64,000 nt of DNA. Origin: an uncultured Oscillospiraceae bacterium (GTDB lineage Bacteria > Bacillota > Clostridia > Oscillospirales > Oscillospiraceae). The translations under genes and the position numbers were made by a program. Numbering within the stretch: position 1 is the first letter of the stretch; each line of letters starts with the position of its first letter. The stretch lies in contig CANQXG010000007.1 in NCBI GenBank assembly GCA_947627735.1, positions 18,240 to 82,239 of the forward strand. The letters are read 5' to 3'. A model generated the notes under the pieces. It saw only the letters and a list, made by a program, of their open reading frames with translations, was not told the DNA's origin and made no database searches. Of the stretch, positions 25,742-34,637 are shown piece by piece.

Positions 25742-26189
25742 CCGCTCCCACCGGCCTATCATCAGCACCGGCACCACCTCCATCGTGCTCATCTTCGTGA
25801 TGCTCTCGCTGCTGACCTTCGCGGTGCTGAGCCTGGTCAGCGCCCAGGCCAATCTGCGCCTGAGCGAAAAGAGCGCCCAGCGCACCACCGACTATTACGC
25901 GGCGGAGAACGCCGCCAACGATCTGCTGACAGATATCCTCTCCGCCGTGGACGCGGGCGAGGCCCCCGACACGGTCCGGGGCGTGCGCCTGACCGCCGAC
26001 GGCCACGCCGCCTATGAGGTCCCCCTGGGGGAGGACCAGCTCCTGGCGGTGGAGGTGGCGCTCTATCCCCAGGGCGGCCCGGACGGGCGCGCCTATGACA
26101 TCGTGGCCTGGAAGGCCGTATCCGAATACGACTGGTCCCCTGACGACTCGCTGCATCTGCTGGACCCGTCCAGCCTTCCCATCGGCTGA
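25731..26189 (+). CDS. pilus-cluster membrane protein (152 aa), PilX-like
   Basis: One N-terminal helix (TSIVLIFVMLSLLTFAVLSLVSA), followed by RLSEKSAQRTTDYYAAENAANDLL, the coiled shaft seen in PilX/GspK-type minor pilins. A beta-rich end follows. There is no prepilin cleavage motif. The start overlaps the previous gene by 11 bases. Family assignment rests on layout and context rather than a sequence signature. Confidence 0.7.
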   Translation: MDSNRSHRPIISTGTTSIVLIFVMLSLLTFAVLSLVSAQANLRLSEKSAQRTTDYYAAENAANDLLTDILSAVDAGEAPDTVRGVRLTADGHAAYEVPLGEDQLLAVEVALYPQGGPDGRAYDIVAWKAVSEYDWSPDDSLHLLDPSSLPIG

Positions 26190-26201
26190 CAGGAGGAACA
26201 C

Positions 26202-27254
26202 ATGACCATACTGGAATTTCTCACCGACACCACCCATATGGGCGCCAGCGACCTGTTCGTCGTGGCCGGCCGGCCCCTCAGCTATAAGCTGGGGGGAAAG
26301 CTGCTGGAGATCAACGACGAGCGGATCATGCCCGACCAGTCGGAGGCGCTGGTGACGGAACTGTACGCCCTGGCCCACCGGGACATCGACCGGCTGCGCC
26401 AGACGGGCGACGACGACTTCTCCTTCGCCATCGCCGGCCTGAGCCGCTACCGGGTGAGCACCTATATCCAGCGAGGCTCCCTGGCGGCGGTGATCCGCGT
26501 GATAACCTTCGACCTGCCCGACCCGGTCAAGCGGGGCATCCCCGAGGCCGTCATCGGCCTGAGCGGGCTGAAAAAGGGCCTTGTGCTGGTCACCGGCCCC
26601 GCCGGCAGCGGCAAATCCACCACCCTGGCCTGCATCATCGACCGGATCAACCAGACCCAGGAGAAGCACATCATCACCCTGGAGGACCCCCTGGAGTACC
26701 TGCACCGGCACCAGAAGAGCATCATCTCCCAGCGGGAGATCAGCTCCGACACCGCCAGCTACAACGTGGCCCTGCGGGCGGCGCTGCGCCAGAGCCCGGA
26801 CGTGATCCTGCTGGGGGAGATGCGGGACTATGAGACCATCTCCATCGCCATGACCGCCGCCGAAACGGGCCATCTGGTGCTGTCCACCCTGCACACCCTG
26901 GGCGCGGCCAACACCATCGACCGGATCATCGACGTGTTCCCCTCCAGCCAGCAGCGCCAGATCGCCGTGCAGCTGGCCAGCGTGCTCCAGGCCGTGGTGA
27001 GCCAGCAGCTGGTGCCCAACACCGCCGGAGGCGTCACCGCCGCCTTCGAGCTGATGTGCGCCACCACCGCCGTGCGGAACATGATCCGGGAAAACAAGAT
27101 CCACCAGATCGACGGCCTGATCTACTCCTCGTCCAGCGACGGCATGTTCTCCATGGACGCCAGCCTTCTTAGGCTGTACAAGGAGGGCAGGATCGGCCGG
27201 GACGAGGCCCTGGCCCACAGCTCCAACCCGGATATGCTGGCCCGGAAGATGTGA
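26202..27254 (+). CDS. PilT-type pilus ATPase
   Basis: 350 residues, PilT length. Walker A GPAGSGKSTT (near 131), Asp box ITLEDPLEYL, Walker B VILLGEMRD and His box GHLVLSTLHTLGAA are followed by the PilT signature DRIIDVFPSSQQRQI. The C-terminal VRNMIRENK matches the AIRNLIRE element that marks retraction ATPases. A hexameric cytoplasmic motor working with the GspF-family protein is expected. It is the last gene of the cluster. A PilB-type extension ATPase, common in such loci, is not present here. Confidence 0.9.
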   Translation: MTILEFLTDTTHMGASDLFVVAGRPLSYKLGGKLLEINDERIMPDQSEALVTELYALAHRDIDRLRQTGDDDFSFAIAGLSRYRVSTYIQRGSLAAVIRVITFDLPDPVKRGIPEAVIGLSGLKKGLVLVTGPAGSGKSTTLACIIDRINQTQEKHIITLEDPLEYLHRHQKSIISQREISSDTASYNVALRAALRQSPDVILLGEMRDYETISIAMTAAETGHLVLSTLHTLGAANTIDRIIDVFPSSQQRQIAVQLASVLQAVVSQQLVPNTAGGVTAAFELMCATTAVRNMIRENKIHQIDGLIYSSSSDGMFSMDASLLRLYKEGRIGRDEALAHSSNPDMLARKM

Positions 27255-27324
27255 GCCGGCGACAAAACGCCCCCTTTCCTCCCGAGCACACCGGGAGTTT
27301 TCCTCCGCGCCTGAGGACATCTGA

Positions 27325-27364
27325 AAACGGCGGTTTTGCGTTACTATCAAAACCGCCGTTTCCA
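27325..27364 (+). terminator. terminator after the pilus cluster
   Basis: A perfect 14-bp stem (27325-27338 with 27348-27361), 70 bases after the ATPase stop; only a short T tract follows. Confidence 0.65.
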
Positions 27365-27374
27365 TCTTCATGCC

Positions 27375-27423
27375 CGACACCCCATGTGAATCCCCGCCGG
27401 GATCCGCATGGGGTGTCGTTTTA
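27375..27423 (+). terminator. second terminator hairpin
   Basis: A 12-bp stem (27375-27386 with 27407-27418), with further pairing inside the loop and a TTTTA tail, directly following the first hairpin. Confidence 0.65.
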
Positions 27424-27530
27424 TATCCAGCGCGCCGCCCCTTAGAGATCTCCCTCCCCGCCCGCAGAGGCGAATATACCCGCTTTTCGGCTTACACTGA
27501 CACGGCATACTATCATCGGGAGGGATCGTT

Positions 27531-28169
27531 ATGAGCAGATCATACGGATACGTCCGCGTATCCAGCCGGGAGCAGAACACGGACCGGCAGACCATCGCCA
27601 TGCATCAGTTCGGCATCGCCGACGAGGACGTGTTCACAGACAAGCAGTCCGGCAAGGACTTCGACCGGCCCGCCTACCGCCGGCTGATGCGGAAGCTGAA
27701 GCCGGGGGACACGCTGGTTATCAAGAGCATCGACCGGCTAGGGCGCAACTACGACGAGATATTGGAGCAGTGGCGGCTGCTGACGAAGAAAAAGAACGTG
27801 GCCATCGTGGTGCTGGACATGCCGCTGCTGGACACGCGAAGGGACCGGGATCTGACGGGGACGCTGATCGCGGACATCGTGCTGCAGCTGCTGTCCTATG
27901 TGGCCCAGACGGAGCGGGAGTTCATCCGCCAGCGCCAGGCGGAGGGCATCGCGGCGGCCAAGGAGCGGGGCGTGCGCTTCGGCAGGAGGCCAAAAGAGCG
28001 CCCGGAGGCGTTCGAGGCGGTCCTCCGGGAGTGGGAGCAGGGCATGCTCACGGCCAGAAAAGCGGCGGAACGCCTCGGCGTTGCGCACAAGACGTTCCTG
28101 AAGTGGGCATCCACGGGCCTCAGTGGTGAAAAAAGTAGAGATTTCTCCCCGCCTGCGGAGAGCCTCTGA
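27531..28169 (+). CDS. serine recombinase (resolvase/invertase)
   Basis: A 212-residue small serine recombinase. The catalytic region is YGYVRVSSREQNTDRQ, with the nucleophile in VSS. Conserved arginines lie in KSIDRLGRNYDEI and TEREFIRQRQAEGI. The C-terminal helix-turn-helix is LTARKAAERLGVAHKTFLKWA. It lacks the long C-terminal domain of large serine integrases, so simple resolution or inversion is expected. AGGGATCG-type sequence precedes the ATG. A ~27-bp box overlapping its 3' end is repeated twice downstream (28242-28293), possible crossover or binding sites. No transposase or phage genes accompany it. Confidence 0.9.
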   Translation: MSRSYGYVRVSSREQNTDRQTIAMHQFGIADEDVFTDKQSGKDFDRPAYRRLMRKLKPGDTLVIKSIDRLGRNYDEILEQWRLLTKKKNVAIVVLDMPLLDTRRDRDLTGTLIADIVLQLLSYVAQTEREFIRQRQAEGIAAAKERGVRFGRRPKERPEAFEAVLREWEQGMLTARKAAERLGVAHKTFLKWASTGLSGEKSRDFSPPAESL

Positions 28170-28293
28170 ACGCTCCCGCAGCAGGCTAAAATCACTCTTT
28201 AATATTATAACAGAATCCTTTTATCAGCGCAAGATGTATATGGGGATAAAACTCTACCTATTTCACCAGACGATGGGGATATTTCTCTACTTT
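28121..28293. repeat. three related boxes beside the recombinase
   Basis: Box A (minus strand, 28124-28150) and box B (plus, 28242-28268) match at 23 of 27 positions. Box C (28275-28293) matches the first 19 positions of A at 16. The shared core reads GGGGA.A...CTCTAC. A is inverted relative to B and C. The stretch 28170-28341 has no gene. Confidence 0.6.
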
Positions 28294-28341
28294 AGGTGAC
28301 AACGGCGACGAGCCGGAGCGCGGAGAAAAGGGGCGGAAAGC

Positions 28342-29145
28342 GTGACCTGCAAGGACCTGACCGGTATGCGGTTCGGTCGGCTCACTGTCCTCCGCCGGGC
28401 GGAGGATGACGGCAGCGGCCGGCCCCGCTGGCTGTGCCGCTGCGACTGCGGCGAGCTGTGCGTGGCGGCGGGCCGGAACCTGCGCAGCGGCAACACGAAA
28501 AGCTGCGGCTGCGCCAGGAAGGACGGCTCCCGCAGCCGCCGGGACCTGACTGGCATGCGCTTTGGCCGGCTCACGGCCCTGTGCCCCGTGGAGGGCGAGC
28601 GGCATAACAAGACCGCCGGGGCGATGTGGCGGTGCCGGTGCGACTGCGGACAGGAAACGGAGGTATCCGCCGCCTGCCTGCTCTCCGGGCGGACCCGGAG
28701 CTGCGGGTGCCTGAACCGGGAGCAGATGGCCCGGATGCACGAGCACATGCACTACGAAAACGACACCTGCCTGGAGCAGCTGGCCCGGGCGCAAACGGAC
28801 CGGGGGACCAACAAGGCGGGCTTCCGGGGCCTGTTCCGGACGAAGGACGGACGGTTCCGGGTGACCATCAACTTCCGGAAAAAGCGCTATAACCTGGGCT
28901 ACTTCCGGGACTACGACGAGGCGGTGCAGGCCCGGCTGGATGCCGAGCAGACCCTGCACCAGGGGTACATAGACGCCCGGAGCGCCTATCGGCGGCGGGC
29001 GGAGGCGGACCCGGCCTGGGCGGAGAAAAATCCCTTTGTCTACAACGTACAGCGGATCGACGGCGCATTTTACGTCACGACCAACGGCACAGCACGGAGC
29101 TTTGATGAGCGCCGCCCCCGGTCGGACGCGGCGGCACTGCGCTGA
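28342..29145 (+). CDS. zinc-ribbon/AP2-like DNA-binding protein, two-ribbon form
   Basis: 267 residues. Two tandem modules of the form DLTGMRFGRLTVL...CRCDCG...SCGC (about 5-58 and 68-130) each look like a four-Cys zinc ribbon. A His-rich link RMHEHMHY leads to an AP2-like three-strand DNA-binding domain (about 155-205: GFRGLFRTKDGRFRVTINF, LGYFRDYDEAVQARLDAE). Similar proteins occur in phages and mobile elements. The start is GTG at 28342 after AGGGGCGGAAAG. It directly precedes the giant adhesin. A close paralogue with three ribbons follows the adhesin. The role is unknown; sequence-specific DNA binding is inferred. Confidence 0.8.
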   Translation: MTCKDLTGMRFGRLTVLRRAEDDGSGRPRWLCRCDCGELCVAAGRNLRSGNTKSCGCARKDGSRSRRDLTGMRFGRLTALCPVEGERHNKTAGAMWRCRCDCGQETEVSAACLLSGRTRSCGCLNREQMARMHEHMHYENDTCLEQLARAQTDRGTNKAGFRGLFRTKDGRFRVTINFRKKRYNLGYFRDYDEAVQARLDAEQTLHQGYIDARSAYRRRAEADPAWAEKNPFVYNVQRIDGAFYVTTNGTARSFDERRPRSDAAALR

Positions 29146-29211
29146 ATGAATATATAACCTGGCGGGCGCCGGAGACCAGAAAGACGCCCGACGGAAAGGA
29201 GACCCAAGACA

Positions 29212-32200
29212 ATGAAGAGGAACAGGATGGTATGCAGGACCCTGGCGCTGGCATTGTGTCTTACCCTGGCGCTGGGACTGATCTCCGGCATGGCCATGCA
29301 GGAGGACGAGGCATACGCCTCCGAGTCCGCGCTCCCGTCGGAGACGCCTCTGCCCGAGGAAACGGCTCTGCCCGAAGGGGTGGAGCTGCCCGAGGAAACG
29401 GCCCTGCCCGAAGGGGTGGAGCTGCCCGAGGAAACGGCCCTGCCCGAAGAAACGGCGAGCGCGTCCGAGCTGCCCGAGGAGGAACCGACCCCGGAAACGG
29501 AGGACGAACCTGCGCCGGCGACGGAGCAGAACTACGCCTGCCAGTCCGGTGACGGCGTGGCGGTCAGCGCCATCGCGGCGGCGGACAGCGGCATCCCGGC
29601 GGACGCCACGCTCCATGCGGACAAGGTGGACGAGGGCACCGAGGCCTACGCCCAGGCGTACGACGCCCTGTGGCAGGCCCTGGGCCTGACGGAGGGCGAC
29701 CAGCTCTATTACCTGCCCTATGACGTGTACTTCACCGACGCCGAGGGCGGCCGGCTGGAGCCGGTGAGCGGCCTGGTGACCGTCACCATGCAGTTTGCCT
29801 CCGACCCCTTCGCGGCGATGGTGCCCGCGGAGGACGGCGACGAGGCGGATACCATCTCCGCCGACGTGGCCCTGGACGGTCCCAGCCTGGAGGAGCCGGA
29901 AGCGGACAACTCTGAGCCGGAAGCGGATATCCCCGACGCTGCGGAGCCGGTGATGGTGGAGGAGCGGTTCGTGGCCCACATCCTGGCCGACGGCACCGTG
30001 GAGCAGCTGACGCCGGAAACGGCGGACGACGGCACGGTGACCTTCTCCGTCGGTTCCTTCTCCACGATGGGTCCCGCGAAGATCCTGAGCGAGGCAGGGC
30101 CGGAAACGGTCATCAACGTCCCCACGGAGGCCGGCACCATTGCCGACGCGCTGGCGAGGCTGGCCGGCGGCGACGGCGTCATCTGCCTGACCCAGGACGT
30201 GACCGTAGACACGACGGTGGCCGTGACGGGCGGGAACGTGACCATCCGATCCCAGGAGGGTTCCGCCTTTACCATCCGCACATCCGGCAGCAGCGAGAAC
30301 ATGTTCGCCCTCACCGGCGGCGCGGCGCTGACGCTGGAGAACGTGAAGGTGGACGCCTCGGCCAACACCCTGGGCCGGACCGTGACCGCCAGCGAGGGCG
30401 CGACCCTGACCCTGGACGAGGGCGCGGAGCTGACGGGCAACACCGCCTTCGGCGCGGTGTATCTGGACGGCGCTGCTATCGAGATCAGCGGCGGCACGAT
30501 CACCGGCAACAGCGCGGGGAAGAACGAGGCGACGCTGCTCCAGAAAACATACGGCACCGCGGCCCGCTTTATCTATAACGCAGAAAATGCCGGCAATCAG
30601 AGCCTGGGCGGCGCGGTCCTCATGGTGAACGGCTCCACCCTCACCATGACCGCCGGCGAGATCAGCGGCAACAGCGCCGTCTGCGGCGGCGGCGTGTACG
30701 CTTTCGATTCCGCCGTGTCGATCAACGGCGGCGCGCTCTCCTATAACATAGCGGACACGGATACTGCCGACCAGGCCTACGGCGGCGCGCTCCATGTGGA
30801 CGGCCCGGCCTCCTCGGTCCAGATCGGCGGCAGCGCCCAGATCACGGGCAACACCGCCCAGCGCGGCGGCGCGATCGGTTTCGGCATCGACGCGGATGCG
30901 GTCGCCCTGAACATAACGGGCGGCTCCTTTACGGGCAACACCGCGAAGACCTATGGCTCCATCGCCTTCATCTCTTCCATGAACACCAGCATCGACATCA
31001 GCGGCGCTGAGTTCCGTGAAAACAGCGCGGCCAAAGAGGGCGGCATCTACAAGGCGGCAAACGCCTCCATGACGCCGGGCGGGAGCGGCAAGATCACGAT
31101 CCATGGCGGCGCCCAGTTCATCGACAACACGGCCCTGAAAGGTCCCTGCCTCTATGTCACCAAGGACAACGCGGGTGCGATCAAAGAATTTCTGGTGGAG
31201 GACGCGACCTTCAAGGGCAACAGCGCCACCAACAACGCCGGCGTGATCCAGTACAACGTCCCCAACTCCACCTTCAAGGTCACCAAAAGCACGTTTGAGA
31301 ACAACCGCACAGACAGCAGCGGCGGCTGCTTCTACGTGGCGATAGACGCCAAGGGAACGACCTTCACCCTTGAAAACTCCGTCTTCACCAACAACTACGC
31401 CAAGCAGCAGGGCGGCGTGTGGCGCGGCTTCCCGCCCGACGCCGATATCACGATCACAGGCTGCACCTTCACCGACAACAAGGCCGAGCTGGGCGACGGC
31501 GGCTGCTTCTACTTCCCCGGCGACGGCACGAACTCCAACATCACCATCAACGGCGGCAGCTTCACCGGCAACTTCTCCGGCAGCTCCGGCGGCGCGTTCC
31601 GGGCCAACCTGGACGGCGGCGCGGTGACGGTCACCGGCGGCGCGATGTTTTACGGCAACAGCGCCGATGTGAACGCCGGCGCGTTCTCCGTCCGCCGGAG
31701 GGGCGGGGACTATTACGGCACCGTCTACCTCCTGTCCTGCACGGTGGAGGGCAACTGGTGCAACGCCAACTTCTCCCGGTACACCGAGGCCGACCGGGAC
31801 CCCACGATGCACTACAACACCGGCGGCGTGTACATCGGCGAGAACATCACCTGCTACATGTACGACGCGCTGGTTTCCGGCAACAGCGTCAACGGCGGCT
31901 ACACCGGCGGCACGGTGGGCAACGGCATCGGCCTGTGCCCCAACGCCCAGGTGTTCCTGTACCCGGAGCACGGCGCCACCATCTACGGCAACGGCAACAA
32001 CGGCGGCATGGACATCCTGGCCGTTCCCGCCGACCCGGTCATCACCTATGAGACCCCCGCCAAGCTGTATGTCAGCCCCATCGCCCCCGACGGCCGGGCC
32101 TACAACTGGACCGACCTGTCCGGCGGCGAGGCCCGCACCGGCGAGTACGACTGGACCAACATCCGCAACGGCATCGCCCCGGCGGCCCTCGGCCCCGCCG

Positions 32201-34557
32201 GCGGTGAGACCACTCTGACCCCCGTGGGCTTCAAGTCCCATATCTCCGACGCCGGGATCGCGACCATTGCGGCCGGCGGAAGCGGCGGCGACTACGCCGT
32301 GCAGATCATCGACAACTTCACGAAGAGCGCGCTCTACGGCGGCGGCGGCATGATGGTCAATGGCACGGTCATCTCGGGCACGTTCACCGTTAACGTGAAG
32401 AAGACGGTCGAAGTCAAGGGCGCGAGCGCGGAAAAGGAAAGCTATCTCAAAAACGGCCAGGAGTATGAATTCCGGCTCAGCATCATTGATACGACAAGCA
32501 AAGATCCCAACAGCAGTGGACTTAAGGAACCGAGTAAAGCCACGTACTACACTGTAGGTAATGACACTAATCGACAGCCGCTGAACTTTGATCTGGGCAC
32601 GTATCAACCCCTTAACCCCGAGGATCTGAACTATAAGATTTACGATGGAAATGCAGCCCTCATCTGCGAGTTCTCGGTAAAGGGCCAGAACACGGTGAAA
32701 TTCAGCGACATCAAAGGGGAAGATGTCGGTTTCAAGGAAAACACAGATTATGTGTTCGTGCTGGAGGAGATCGACAGCGGCGGCGCCCATGAGGTGAAGA
32801 TCGAACCGGAAAACAATTCTTGGGGAAGCAGCTCTAAACCTGCGAAACAAGAAGAAACGATCGAATTCAAATTCACCGTCACCAACACCTTCAATTTCGG
32901 CCATTTGAAGCTGGAAAAGATAGTGGGCGCCGGCGGCAACACGACCCGGGAGTGGACGTTCAATATCAAGCTGACGCCGCCTGAGAATATCACGCTGGAC
33001 AATTTGTTCCACTACACCATCACCCGCAACGGCGGCGGCCAAGAGACCGGCAGACTGACGCGCGGTGCAGACAACACCCTCCAGGTCAAGATCAAGGCCG
33101 GGGACAGCATCGTCATCGACGACCTGCCCGCGGGCACGGGATATACGGTCGAGGAGGTCCCGGTCACAGGCTACACGCCCTCCAGCGATGACAATACCGG
33201 CGAAATCGTGGTCGACCTCACTAAAACCGTCACGTTCACGAACACCCCCCTGCCCGGGGACCTGAAGGTCGTCAAGACCGTGACGGGCGATCTGGGCGAC
33301 AAGGAAAAGGATTGGACGTTCGAGATCAAGCTGTCCGCGCCCGATGGCAAGGAGCTGGTGGACGACACATACGCCTACACGATCTATGGCGTCGGCAACG
33401 ACGTGAAAGAAACCGGCAAGGTGAAGCTCGACGGGACGGAAGACCCGAAGACCGTCCAGCGTGCAGACGGCGGCATCATCACCCTCAAGGACAGCGAATC
33501 CATCGTCATCTATGGCCTGCCCGCCGGCACCACCTACACCGTGACGGAGGCCGAGGCCAACAAGGACGGCTATTCCACCCGGTATGATGACCCCCAGAAC
33601 GGGTCGATCCCCGCCGGCGGCATGGCCGAGGTGGAGGTCATCAACGACAAGTCCTCCTCTCCCCCTCCCGACACGCCGACCACCGGCGGTCTGCGGGTGA
33701 CCAAGACCGTGACGGGCGACCTGGGCGACAAGTCGAAGCTCTGGCACTTCCGCGTGGAGCTGGGCGACACGTCCATCAGCGGCGCCTATGGCACCATGAC
33801 CTTCTCCGCCGGCGTTGCGGAATTTACCCTGCAGCACGGCCAGAGCGCCCTGGCCACGGGCCTTCCCGCGAACACGGCCTATACCGTGACGGAGACCGAG
33901 GCCAACCAGGACGGCTACTTCACCCGCTACACTGGCCGGACGGGGACGATCCCCGCCGGCGGCATCGCCGATGCGGCGGTCACCAACAGCACGGAGGACG
34001 GCGGCCCCCATAAGCGGGAGACCGATCCCGGCAGCGGGAAAGAAGTGCTGGTCGGCCAGATCATCACCTATGAGATCGACTGGGAGAACTACCGCTCCGA
34101 GCAGGCGACCGTGACCATCCGCGACCGGCTGGACGACGGCGTGGACTTCTTCTCCGCCAGCGACGGCGGGGCATATGACCCGGCCACCCACACGGTCACG
34201 TGGGAGCTTGGCCCGAAGAACGCCGGCGAGAAGGGTTCGGTGACCCTGCGCGTGACGGTCACGGAGCGGGCCGCGGCGGACGACTACACCGTCTATAACC
34301 AGGCGTTCGTCCAGGTCAACGGCGACCCGGAGCAGGAGACCGAGATCCCCGAGAACCCCCTGCACACCCCCGGTCCCAGCCCCACGCCCGGACCCGACTC
34401 CACGCCTCAGCCCGGCACCACCCCCAAGCCCGGCGAGCCTACCGCTCCGGACACCGGGGACGGCCACTCCGCCGGCCCCTGGGCCATGCTGCTGAGCCTG
34501 TGCGCCGCCGGCCTGGCCGCGGTGCTGGTGCTCCGCCGGAGGAAGGGCGCCAACTAA
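29212..34557 (+). CDS. giant cell-wall-anchored beta-helix adhesin (1781 aa)
   Basis: The signal peptide (MKRNRM, core LALALCLTLALGLISGMA) is followed by an acidic repeat region (LPEETALPEGVE units, about 38-90). A right-handed beta-helix spans about 296-935, with many GG..FTGNTA-type coils as in Pmp-like passengers. An Ig-like fimbrial module (about 1060-1225) and three related beta modules follow near 1229, 1349 and 1493 (the last two with KTVTGDLGDK and YTVTEAEAN-type segments). A DUF11-like domain (ITYEIDWENYRSEQATVTI) comes next. It ends in a Pro/Thr stalk, an LPXTG-like sorting motif (APDTGD), a helix and RRRKGAN. It should be sortase-anchored and mediate adhesion. AAAGGAG precedes the start. 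The module at 32450-32900 is visibly less GC-rich than its surroundings. Confidence 0.9.
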   Translation: MKRNRMVCRTLALALCLTLALGLISGMAMQEDEAYASESALPSETPLPEETALPEGVELPEETALPEGVELPEETALPEETASASELPEEEPTPETEDEPAPATEQNYACQSGDGVAVSAIAAADSGIPADATLHADKVDEGTEAYAQAYDALWQALGLTEGDQLYYLPYDVYFTDAEGGRLEPVSGLVTVTMQFASDPFAAMVPAEDGDEADTISADVALDGPSLEEPEADNSEPEADIPDAAEPVMVEERFVAHILADGTVEQLTPETADDGTVTFSVGSFSTMGPAKILSEAGPETVINVPTEAGTIADALARLAGGDGVICLTQDVTVDTTVAVTGGNVTIRSQEGSAFTIRTSGSSENMFALTGGAALTLENVKVDASANTLGRTVTASEGATLTLDEGAELTGNTAFGAVYLDGAAIEISGGTITGNSAGKNEATLLQKTYGTAARFIYNAENAGNQSLGGAVLMVNGSTLTMTAGEISGNSAVCGGGVYAFDSAVSINGGALSYNIADTDTADQAYGGALHVDGPASSVQIGGSAQITGNTAQRGGAIGFGIDADAVALNITGGSFTGNTAKTYGSIAFISSMNTSIDISGAEFRENSAAKEGGIYKAANASMTPGGSGKITIHGGAQFIDNTALKGPCLYVTKDNAGAIKEFLVEDATFKGNSATNNAGVIQYNVPNSTFKVTKSTFENNRTDSSGGCFYVAIDAKGTTFTLENSVFTNNYAKQQGGVWRGFPPDADITITGCTFTDNKAELGDGGCFYFPGDGTNSNITINGGSFTGNFSGSSGGAFRANLDGGAVTVTGGAMFYGNSADVNAGAFSVRRRGGDYYGTVYLLSCTVEGNWCNANFSRYTEADRDPTMHYNTGGVYIGENITCYMYDALVSGNSVNGGYTGGTVGNGIGLCPNAQVFLYPEHGATIYGNGNNGGMDILAVPADPVITYETPAKLYVSPIAPDGRAYNWTDLSGGEARTGEYDWTNIRNGIAPAALGPAGGETTLTPVGFKSHISDAGIATIAAGGSGGDYAVQIIDNFTKSALYGGGGMMVNGTVISGTFTVNVKKTVEVKGASAEKESYLKNGQEYEFRLSIIDTTSKDPNSSGLKEPSKATYYTVGNDTNRQPLNFDLGTYQPLNPEDLNYKIYDGNAALICEFSVKGQNTVKFSDIKGEDVGFKENTDYVFVLEEIDSGGAHEVKIEPENNSWGSSSKPAKQEETIEFKFTVTNTFNFGHLKLEKIVGAGGNTTREWTFNIKLTPPENITLDNLFHYTITRNGGGQETGRLTRGADNTLQVKIKAGDSIVIDDLPAGTGYTVEEVPVTGYTPSSDDNTGEIVVDLTKTVTFTNTPLPGDLKVVKTVTGDLGDKEKDWTFEIKLSAPDGKELVDDTYAYTIYGVGNDVKETGKVKLDGTEDPKTVQRADGGIITLKDSESIVIYGLPAGTTYTVTEAEANKDGYSTRYDDPQNGSIPAGGMAEVEVINDKSSSPPPDTPTTGGLRVTKTVTGDLGDKSKLWHFRVELGDTSISGAYGTMTFSAGVAEFTLQHGQSALATGLPANTAYTVTETEANQDGYFTRYTGRTGTIPAGGIADAAVTNSTEDGGPHKRETDPGSGKEVLVGQIITYEIDWENYRSEQATVTIRDRLDDGVDFFSASDGGAYDPATHTVTWELGPKNAGEKGSVTLRVTVTERAAADDYTVYNQAFVQVNGDPEQETEIPENPLHTPGPSPTPGPDSTPQPGTTPKPGEPTAPDTGDGHSAGPWAMLLSLCAAGLAAVLVLRRRKGAN

Positions 34558-34637
34558 GACCCATCAACAAACGACGATAATAAGCGCAGACGGCGGACGG
34601 GACACCCTGTCCGCCGCCTTGCACAAGGAGGCGGCAC

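Noticed and set aside
27442..27470. Possible fourth recombinase box upstream of the recombinase gene
   Set aside because: It shares TAGAGAT and a CCCCGCC stretch with the 3' box but needs a gap and is pyrimidine-rich; it may be chance similarity.
28258..34467. 2069-codon minus-strand open frame opposite the adhesin
   Set aside because: Antisense to the adhesin, which has signal peptide, domains and wall anchor; the antisense translation is Gly/Arg/Val-rich without domains.
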